From the NCBI RefSeq assembly GCF_001999285.1, contig NZ_MLHN01000007.1, forward strand, positions 86,760 through 150,759: a stretch of DNA of 64,000 nucleotides, in the 5' to 3' direction. Below, piece after piece: positions 57,997 through 64,000 of this stretch. The notes beneath the pieces were generated by a model, which worked only from the letters and a program-made list of their open reading frames with translations, was not told the origin of the DNA and did no database searches. The stretch's first letter is position 1, and every line of letters starts with the position of its first letter. This stretch comes from Rodentibacter genomosp. 1. GTDB lineage: Bacteria > Pseudomonadota > Gammaproteobacteria > Enterobacterales > Pasteurellaceae. The translations under genes and the position numbers were made by a program.

Positions 57997-58716
57997 TTAT
58001 TCTGTCCCACCAAAACGGCGGTGACGTTGTTGATAACTTGCAATGGCTTGATTAAAATCCTTTTCTCCAAAATCAGGCCATAAAACATCTAAAAAACATA
58101 ACTCCGCATAAGCAATTTGCCAAAGTAAGAAATTGCTCACACGTTGTTCACCACTAGTGCGAATTAATAGATCGACTTGAGGTTGATTTTGTGTAGCCAA
58201 ATGCAATTGAAAACATTGCTCGGTAATCTCTTCAGGATTTATTTCATTTTTTTTAACTTTATCAGCAATTTGTCTGGCGGCTTGAACAATATCCCAACAG
58301 CCACCATAGTTTGCTGCAATGTTCAAAGTCAATGCCGTATTTTTTTCCGTTAAATGCTCCGCTTTGACAATTTTCTCTTGTAATCTTTCACTAAAACGTG
58401 AAGTATCACCAATAATTTTGAGTCGAACATCATTTTTATGCAGCTTTTTTACTTCACGATCAAGGGCTTGTATAAAAAGCGTCATCAAGGCATTCACTTC
58501 CTGCGCGGGGCGATTCCAATTTTCACTGCTAAAAGCATAAAGCGTTAACACTTTAACACCAATTTGGCGGGCATAGCTTACCGCTCGACGAACCGCCGCC
58601 ACGCCATGAGTATGTCCAAAAATACGCAATTTATTTTGTTGTTTTGCCCAACGTCCGTTGCCATCCATAATAATAGCAATATGCTCGGGGATATTATTCT
58701 TATCAAGTTCTATCAT
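57997..58716 (-). CDS. uppS: Undecaprenyl diphosphate synthase
   Basis: UppS (IspU) is a cis-prenyltransferase that builds the C55 carrier for cell-wall polymers. The catalytic Asp18 is in IIMDGNGRWAKQ, followed by AFSSENW and RTSGEQRVSNFLLWQIAYAEL. Length is 239 residues. It is the natural consumer of isoprenoids made via dxr and ispH. Confidence 0.96.
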   Translation of the reverse strand: MIELDKNNIPEHIAIIMDGNGRWAKQQNKLRIFGHTHGVAAVRRAVSYARQIGVKVLTLYAFSSENWNRPAQEVNALMTLFIQALDREVKKLHKNDVRLKIIGDTSRFSERLQEKIVKAEHLTEKNTALTLNIAANYGGCWDIVQAARQIADKVKKNEINPEEITEQCFQLHLATQNQPQVDLLIRTSGEQRVSNFLLWQIAYAELCFLDVLWPDFGEKDFNQAIASYQQRHRRFGGTE

Positions 58717-58745
58717 AAAAAATAAGATTATTTTTGACCGCTCTT

Positions 58746-59942
58746 TTAACGATGCGCAATTAATGATTCTGCAAGAGTGCGAGCTTCCGCATCCACCGCC
58801 AGCACATCATCAATGGATGAAATCGTTGTATGGGACATTTTTAAAACCGATTCTTGGTTAATTCGTGCAATATCGGTAAAAGAAATACGACCGTCTAAAA
58901 AAGCTTGAACTGCCATTTCATTTGCCGCATTCATTGTTGTTGTGGCATATTGCCCTTCAGCAAAAGCCTCCATTGCCAGTTTTAAATTCGGATAACGATG
59001 ATAATCCGGTTCAATAAACGTCAGTTCTTTGATTTTAAAGAAGTCTAAAGGTTCAACGCCGGCGAAAGTACGATGAGGATATGCCATTGTTTGAGCAATT
59101 GGCGTACGCATATCCGGATTACCCATTTGAGCAATCACTGAACCATCCGCATAGCGTACCATAGAATGAATGATTGATTGAGGATGAATAACCACTTCCA
59201 TTTCATCAGCGCAAGCGTTAAATAACCATCGAGCCTCAATATATTCCAAACCTTTATTCATCATCGTGGCTGAATCTACGGAAATTTTTTTCCCCATCGA
59301 CCAATTAGGATGCGCCACCGCTTGCGCTGGTGTAATGCGATCAAAGTCCTGTAAAGGAGTATAACGAAAAGGCCCACCGGATCCTGTTAAGACTATTTTA
59401 TTAATACCTAATTCATCTAATGGGCAGAAACCGATTTTTTGTTGGGCTTCGGGTGGCAGTGATTGGAAAATCGCATTATGCTCACTATCTACCGGTAACA
59501 AAATAGCGTTATTCTGTTTCACCGCTTCAATGAAAATCTGTCCGCAAGTGACTAACGCCTCTTTATTTGCCAACAATACCCGTTTGCTGGCCTTCACGGC
59601 AGAGAGCGTCGGCAACAAACCTGCAGCACCGACAATGGCTGCCATCACTTGATCCGCCTCAGGATGTGCCGCTAATTCACAAATGGCACGCTGTCCGGCT
59701 AACACCGTTGTTGTGATATTATGCTCAAGGAGTTTACTACGTAGGCTATTCGCTGCCTCAACATCATCAAGAGCGGCAAAGTGCGGTTGAAATTTCACAC
59801 ATTTTTCAAACATCGCCTCTACATTTTTCCCCCCAACAAGAGCGAAGGCACAATACCTTTCAGGATTATTCTCAATCACTGATAGGGTGCTTTGTCCAAT
59901 CGATCCCGTTGCACCAAGAATCACGATATTCTGTTTTTTCAT
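58746..59942 (-). CDS. dxr: 1-deoxy-D-xylulose 5-phosphate reductoisomerase
   Basis: Dxr makes MEP, the first committed step of the MEP pathway, with NADPH. ATG 59942 gives [20 protein letters not shown] (nucleotide-binding GATGSIG) and 398 residues. [13 protein letters not shown] and GGPFRY, along with [13 protein letters not shown], mark the substrate and metal sites. The frame runs 23 codons further upstream without similarity. Confidence 0.96.
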   Translation of the reverse strand: MKKQNIVILGATGSIGQSTLSVIENNPERYCAFALVGGKNVEAMFEKCVKFQPHFAALDDVEAANSLRSKLLEHNITTTVLAGQRAICELAAHPEADQVMAAIVGAAGLLPTLSAVKASKRVLLANKEALVTCGQIFIEAVKQNNAILLPVDSEHNAIFQSLPPEAQQKIGFCPLDELGINKIVLTGSGGPFRYTPLQDFDRITPAQAVAHPNWSMGKKISVDSATMMNKGLEYIEARWLFNACADEMEVVIHPQSIIHSMVRYADGSVIAQMGNPDMRTPIAQTMAYPHRTFAGVEPLDFFKIKELTFIEPDYHRYPNLKLAMEAFAEGQYATTTMNAANEMAVQAFLDGRISFTDIARINQESVLKMSHTTISSIDDVLAVDAEARTLAESLIAHR

Positions 59943-60023
59943 AAAATATTGACCGCACTTTGTGAATAAAATAATAGAACAAGGGCAGACACCATGGTCT
60001 GCCCCAATCATCGGTTCAGAAGA

Positions 60024-60581
60024 CTAGAAATCCATCAATTCTTTTTCTTTATCTGCCAACACTTCATCAACTTTTTTGATGAATTGGTCAGTTAATTTTT
60101 GGATAATCTCTTCTGCCTTATGTTGATCGTTCTCACTAATCTCTTTATCTTTTAACAACGCTTTGATTTTGTCATTCGCATCACGACGCACATTGCGAAT
60201 TGCGATTTTACCCTGCTCGCCTTCGCCTTTCACAATCTTAATTAGATCACGACGGCGTTCTTCCGTTAACGGTGGCAAGGGTACGCGAATCGTGGTACCA
60301 GCTGAAGAAGGATTTAAACCTAAATCGGAAGTCAAAATCGCTTTTTCTACCGCACTGATTAATGAACGATCGAATACAGTCACAGCTAAAGTACGTGCAT
60401 CCTCTGCTACAACATTAGCTAATTGACGAAGTGGTGTCGCCGCACCATAGTATTCCACTTGAATCGAATCCAATAAACTTGGTTGCGCACGACCGGTACG
60501 AATTTTTGCGATATGTCCTTTTAATGCTTCAAGGCTCTTTTCCATACGCTGTTCAGCGTCTTGTTTAATCTCATTAATCAT
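60024..60581 (-). CDS. frr: Ribosome recycling factor
   Basis: Frr splits post-termination ribosomes together with EF-G. The 185-residue protein has the typical [21 protein letters not shown] segment and [25 protein letters not shown], with a helical bundle interrupted by a small beta domain. It heads the frr-dxr-uppS-cdsA-rseP-bamA-skp-lpxD series on the minus strand. Confidence 0.96.
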   Translation of the reverse strand: MINEIKQDAEQRMEKSLEALKGHIAKIRTGRAQPSLLDSIQVEYYGAATPLRQLANVVAEDARTLAVTVFDRSLISAVEKAILTSDLGLNPSSAGTTIRVPLPPLTEERRRDLIKIVKGEGEQGKIAIRNVRRDANDKIKALLKDKEISENDQHKAEEIIQKLTDQFIKKVDEVLADKEKELMDF

Positions 60582-60721
60582 TGAATTATCCTTTTATACG
60601 TAGCCCAAAATAAAACGGGGTGATTTTACTGGATTTTTTACGGTTTTTGAATTGTTTTATGTTTTTTGAATTTAACGGTATTCAAAAAAGATTAGCCCTT
60701 TTGAAAGTACAAGCAACAAAT

Positions 60722-60751
60722 AAGAAAAATGCCACCATAAACAGGGTGGCA
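60722..60751 (-). terminator. Terminator of hemN
   Basis: TGCCACC (60730-60736) pairs with GGTGGCA (60745-60751). On the minus strand the stem is followed by TTTTTCTTATT. It starts seven bases after the hemN stop. Confidence 0.85.
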
Positions 60752-60757
60752 CGGCAA

Positions 60758-62125
60758 TCAAATAATTCTTGAGAATTGCTGACGTTTTGCCATAGCACGA
60801 GAATAAGTATCAAAACATAAGCAAATATTCCGAATGAATAAACGACCTTTGGGCGAAACGATTAGCCCTTGTTCGCTTTGACTGATTAAAGCATCATCAA
60901 TCAATGGCCTTAATAGCGCCAGATCTTCAGCAAAGTGTTCGGTAAATTTAATATTGTATTGTTTTTCAACAGATAAAAAATCTAATTTAAAATTACAAAT
61001 AAGTTGTTTAATCACATCACGACGTAAGCAATCTTCTTTACTCAGCCTCAACCCTTTATGTAGTGCATGGCCTTTCTCTTCAACCAAAGCATAGTAAGTT
61101 TTAAGGTCTTTCTCATTTTGGGCATAACTATCGCCTAACAAGCTAATAGAAGATACGCCTAGTCCGAGAAGATCACAATCCTCTTGTGTTGTATAGCCTT
61201 GGAAATTACGATGCAACACGCCTTGTTCCTGAGCAATAGACAATTCATCGTAGGGTTTAGCAAAATGATCCATACCAATAAATTTATAGCCTGCTTGCCC
61301 TAAGGTTTCGATCGTTTTCTGTAAAATCGTCAGTTTAGTTTCCGGAGCTGGTAATTGTTCTTCTTTAATTTTGGCTTGTCCCGGAACACGACTCGGCAAA
61401 TGTGCATAGTTAAAGATACTCAAACGATCAGGATTTAATGCAATCACTTTTTCTAATGTAAACATAAAGCTTTCTACCGTTTGCAATGGCAAACCGTAAA
61501 TCAAATCAAGATTTGTGGATTGAAAGCCCAACGCTTCCGCACGTTTCAATAAAGATGCAATAAATGCCTCATCTTGTTCACGATTCACAATTTTTTGCAC
61601 ATCTTTATTAAAATCCTGAACCCCCATACTCATCCGATTAAAGCCAATTTCACGCAGGTGATCAAGCATAGAAAGCTCAATTTTGCGAGGATCAATCTCA
61701 ATAGAAATTTCTGCATTCTCTGTAATCGTAAAATGAGATTTCAGCATTGCCATTAAACGTGCAGATTGGGCTTCGTTCAAATAAGTCGGCGTCCCTCCCC
61801 CCCAATGAATTTGGGTAACCTTTCTTCCTTTAAATAATTGAGCTCGGGAGAGAATTTCTTTTTCAAGATAATCAAGATAAATATCGGCTTTATGTTGATG
61901 GCGCGTAATCACCTTATTACAAGCACAAAAATAACAAAGCTGATGACAAAACGGAATATGCACATAAAGCGAAAGTGGGCGATTAGGATAACGTTCTGCT
62001 GCTTGAATAAAATCTTGGTTAGTGTAGTTTTCGTGAAATTCTAATGCCGTCGGATAAGAAGTATAGCGAGGCCCCGATTGATTATATTTCTGTATAAGTT
62101 CCTTATCCCAAATCATCTCTGACAT
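60758..62125 (-). CDS. hemN: Oxygen-independent coproporphyrinogen III dehydrogenase
   Basis: HemN is a radical SAM enzyme that decarboxylates coproporphyrinogen III in anaerobic haem synthesis. The 4Fe-4S cysteines are C60, C64 and C67 in HIPFCHQLCYFCACN, with C69 conserved as well. The GGGTPTYL motif and the C-terminal region are of HemN rather than HemW type: the N-terminus ELIQKYNQSGPRYTSYPTA is diagnostic. The 455-residue length is normal. Its presence implies that the cell makes protoporphyrin. It overlaps the upstream DUF2489 gene by one base. Confidence 0.94.
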   Translation of the reverse strand: MSEMIWDKELIQKYNQSGPRYTSYPTALEFHENYTNQDFIQAAERYPNRPLSLYVHIPFCHQLCYFCACNKVITRHQHKADIYLDYLEKEILSRAQLFKGRKVTQIHWGGGTPTYLNEAQSARLMAMLKSHFTITENAEISIEIDPRKIELSMLDHLREIGFNRMSMGVQDFNKDVQKIVNREQDEAFIASLLKRAEALGFQSTNLDLIYGLPLQTVESFMFTLEKVIALNPDRLSIFNYAHLPSRVPGQAKIKEEQLPAPETKLTILQKTIETLGQAGYKFIGMDHFAKPYDELSIAQEQGVLHRNFQGYTTQEDCDLLGLGVSSISLLGDSYAQNEKDLKTYYALVEEKGHALHKGLRLSKEDCLRRDVIKQLICNFKLDFLSVEKQYNIKFTEHFAEDLALLRPLIDDALISQSEQGLIVSPKGRLFIRNICLCFDTYSRAMAKRQQFSRII

Positions 62126-62571
62126 TAAACGTCTCCTAATTTTTTTATATCATCAAGTAACTGATGTAGTTCTTCTACAATATCCTGCTCAAACTTGGCT
62201 TCTGCACTTTCCCGTTCAAGATCAAGACGTCTCCGTTCTTTTTTTTCAAGTGTTTTTCGTGCATCATGGGTGGGCATATCCCTCACAATATTGTAAAGTT
62301 CACTCATTGCAGGGTAAGGTTGAAGATTTTTTCCAAAAGGCATTAATAGCATCGTAAGACGAATAACCCCCTCAGAATGATTACATTCTTTCTGCTGCAT
62401 CGCCTTGGCTATAATTTCAAGGCTCTCTTTTAAACGAGTGACTCTTTCCATTTTAGCTTTAGCCAACTCTTGTTGCTGGTGTTTTACCTGTTTTAACAAA
62501 CGAAATGCATACCACGATAAAACAGCAATGATAGCGAATGCAAATAAACCTAAAATCATCGTCCAAATCAT
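62125..62571 (-). CDS. DUF2489 membrane-anchored protein
   Basis: The 148-residue protein has one N-terminal membrane helix (about 2-24) and a charged, helical cytoplasmic part rich in Lys, Arg and Glu. I recognise it as the DUF2489 family, found beside yihI and hemN in Gammaproteobacteria. Function is unknown. It sits between yihI (three bases away) and hemN (one-base overlap), so the three genes form an operon. Confidence 0.8.
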   Translation of the reverse strand: MIWTMILGLFAFAIIAVLSWYAFRLLKQVKHQQQELAKAKMERVTRLKESLEIIAKAMQQKECNHSEGVIRLTMLLMPFGKNLQPYPAMSELYNIVRDMPTHDARKTLEKKERRRLDLERESAEAKFEQDIVEELHQLLDDIKKLGDV

Positions 62572-62574
62572 CTT

Positions 62575-63132
62575 TTACTTAAACCGATTAATATCCATTT
62601 GCTCAAAAGTGCGGTATAAATTCTCCTCACTTTCGTCCTCATCTTCAATGCCGAGTTCTTCCATCAATTCCGCAATGCGATCCAAACACTCATCCACAAA
62701 TTGCTGATCCGCTTTGCTAATGGTTTTGCCTTCATCCAGAGCATCTAATAATTCGTTAAAAATCTCATTATTTTCAAGATTTTCCAACTCTTGCATTGGA
62801 TCGAGCTTTTTCACCGGTTTCACTGCTGGAATAAGCTGACCTTTTTCCGGTTTATTCACAAATTCCACAATAAGAGGAATTTTCTTTTTGCTACCAATTT
62901 TTGGATCTTTAACTTGTTGTTGCGGTTTATTACTATTCTCTTCCGCAACACTATGACGTGAACCTGCGGCTAAGCCTTTATGCTTACGTTTTTTCTTGTC
63001 CTCACGTGCTTTGGCATCCAATTCATAGCGGGTTAATTTCTTTCCTGTACGTTTTGGCATGTCTGGTTTCTTGTCCGCTTTACGAACAGGCATCACATCA
63101 GTTATTCGGCGAGTTTTTTTCTTACGGGCCAT
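62575..63132 (-). CDS. yihI: Der GTPase-activating protein YihI
   Basis: YihI stimulates GTP hydrolysis by the ribosome-assembly GTPase Der and so limits 50S maturation. The 185-residue protein has a very basic N-terminus ([18 protein letters not shown]...) and an acidic helical C-terminus ([38 protein letters not shown]), as expected. ATG 63132 is the family start. An uptake signal is located near the 3' end of the gene. Confidence 0.92.
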   Translation of the reverse strand: MARKKKTRRITDVMPVRKADKKPDMPKRTGKKLTRYELDAKAREDKKKRKHKGLAAGSRHSVAEENSNKPQQQVKDPKIGSKKKIPLIVEFVNKPEKGQLIPAVKPVKKLDPMQELENLENNEIFNELLDALDEGKTISKADQQFVDECLDRIAELMEELGIEDEDESEENLYRTFEQMDINRFK

Positions 63133-63270
63133 TCAAATATCTATCCTTCTAATAAAATTTGCTGGATTGTATCACTTAGGAAAGTTTTTCTCATTAAGAA
63201 ATGAGGTTTTATACCTATCTTTCAACCTATTCTAGCAATAGTGAGATAGTTTCCCTTATAAAAACAAAAT

Positions 63271-63296
63271 CCCTTTTGAAGGTTAATTCAAAGGGG
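63271..63296. terminator. Hairpin between the truncated gene and yihI
   Basis: CCCTTTTGAA (63271-63280) pairs with TTCAAAGGGG (63287-63296) with one G-T wobble, next to A-rich flanks. It could end the truncated gene's transcript or act in either direction. Confidence 0.6.
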
Positions 63297-63319
63297 AAAT
63301 AACTCACAAACATATTTCA

Positions 63320-63682
63320 TTAAGCTATATTAGGGTGGCTACAATATTTTGTAGCAAAAGAATAAAAGTTCTTTTCTTTACCATTGATAGTAATCTTTTT
63401 GATTTCATCGACTAATTTTGGATCACCGCTATTTAATCGTTCATCAAAGTAAGGGATATTTAAAATATGTTTCGAAAAAGAATAGATATTAAATATATTG
63501 GTACTATAAAAATCATTTAACGTCGCAGATTTGAGCAAGATATCTGTGATATCATTATTTTTCGGAAATTGTTGAAATAATTTATTCAGGAATTTTTCTT
63601 GTAACACATAATTTTCCGATATTTCCCATTTTGCTAAATAAATATTCACTTCTTCAATCGTAGGATTTTTTAAATCAGTCAT
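63320..63682 (-). pseudogene. Truncated hypothetical protein (N-terminal part only)
   Basis: The frame from ATG 63682 (MTDLKNPTIEEVNIYLAKWE) encodes 120 residues and stops after NFYSFATKYCSHPNIA. From memory, longer Pasteurellaceae homologues of about 200 residues share this N-terminus and continue past the FATKYCSHH motif, so the C-terminal half appears lost. No continuation was found in any frame downstream. The ribosome-binding site (GAG, eight bases away) is intact. The function of the family is unknown to me. The open frame extends 28 codons upstream without a better start. Confidence 0.5.
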
Positions 63683-63801
63683 ATTTAACACTCGTTGTCT
63701 ATCAAAATAATTTTTATCAAAGGGTATTGCTTTTCTCTGCAAAAGAAAAGCAGGACTATTGTACAATAGTGCAACAATTACGATTTTAGGATAGGCTAAG
63801 G

Positions 63802-64000
63802 TTAAAAAGTGCGGTCAATTCTTAAAGGCTTTTTGAGAGAAAGGTACCCCAATCCATAAAAACACTGAAAATATTGACCGCTCTTTTTTATAGTTTGGAT
63901 TATGCTTTTTTGAAAGGTGAGAAAATAGAATAGTTTACCAATTTCCTCAGTTGCGTTGCTTGTCCATAAATAAACAAGAACACCTAAAGCAAAATCAAGA
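63802..64000 (-). CDS. Possible C-terminal end of a gene cut by the window edge
   Basis: On the minus strand an uninterrupted frame of about 65 codons runs in from the window edge and stops at TAA 63802-63804. The edge-proximal part (LDFALGVLVYLWTSNATEEIGKL) looks like a protein end with a short hydrophobic stretch. The last part is uptake-signal sequence and may not be conserved. This is a weak call: no family is recognised and the start lies outside the window. Confidence 0.25.
   Translation of the reverse strand, partial: LDFALGVLVYLWTSNATEEIGKLFYFLTFQKSIIQTIKKSGQYFQCFYGLGYLSLKKPLRIDRTF

Noticed and set aside
61794..61806. G7 run in hemN considered as a phase-variation site
   Set aside because: It encodes the invariant GGGTPT motif of radical SAM enzymes, so the run is explained by protein constraint.

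Overview
This window is chromosomal DNA from a member of the Pasteurellaceae, most likely a Haemophilus-type species. The nine-base Haemophilus DNA uptake signal (AAGTGCGGT and its complement ACCGCACTT) occurs dozens of times, often as inverted pairs used as terminators. Protein lengths and gene neighbourhoods also match the Haemophilus pattern: ribF-ileS-lspA-ispH, the frr-to-rnhB envelope cluster, and fadR/nhaB/dsbB. A true HemN coproporphyrinogen oxidase argues against H. influenzae itself, which is a haem auxotroph, and favours a haem-prototrophic relative such as H. parainfluenzae or Aggregatibacter. The species call is inference.

Layout. 1-6000: tRNA-Ile(CAU), glyS and glyQ, separated by agp (acid glucose-1-phosphatase), a small lipoprotein that may be frameshifted, and a nitrobindin-like barrel protein. 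6-16 kb: a TonB-dependent receptor, a 110-nt multi-hairpin element, ispH, lspA, ileS, ribF, murJ and rpsT. Two inverted copies of a MITE-like repeat of about 158 bp flank ispH-lspA. 16.1-21.2 kb: an AT-rich island free of uptake signals, inserted beside a broken type I restriction gene (hsdR N-terminus). It holds four tightly packed genes: an Eco57I-like adenine methyltransferase, a protein with a MORC-type ATPase at one end and a histidine-kinase core at the other, a receiver-like protein and an HNH nuclease. This is the best candidate for an unusual restriction or phage-defence system. 21.3-32.4 kb: srmB, trmN6, pnuC, rapA, rluA, a glucose-family PTS permease, a PepSY protein and a two-component pair. 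32.5-36.2 kb: a divergent XRE regulator and a four-gene cluster (small dimeric barrel, DJ-1/PfpI, Tat-exported amidohydrolase, exported ABM monooxygenase) that looks like a stress or detoxification unit. 36.3-46.4 kb: rnr, rlmB, ruvX, yqgE, rsmE, fadR, nhaB, dsbB, an AI-2E-type exporter, glnB and mog. 46.4-60.6 kb: yfbS, then the envelope cluster, transcribed in the order frr-dxr-uppS-cdsA-rseP-bamA-skp-lpxD-fabZ-lpxA-lpxB-rnhB. 60.7-64 kb: hemN, a DUF2489 protein, yihI and a truncated unknown gene.

Most genes are housekeeping. Several neighbouring sets work together: lspA and murJ (lipoprotein and peptidoglycan maturation), rseP/bamA/skp (outer-membrane protein assembly), lpxD/lpxA/lpxB/fabZ (lipid A and fatty acids), dxr/uppS/ispH (isoprenoids), and rnr/rlmB with srmB/trmN6/rluA (RNA decay and modification). 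Start sites were moved downstream where the longest open frame overran the family start (glyQ, ileS, ribF, rpsT, rsmE, yqgE, glnB, lpxA, lpxB, fabZ, bamA, dxr and others). All statements come from reading the sequence and from recall of protein families; no searches were run.
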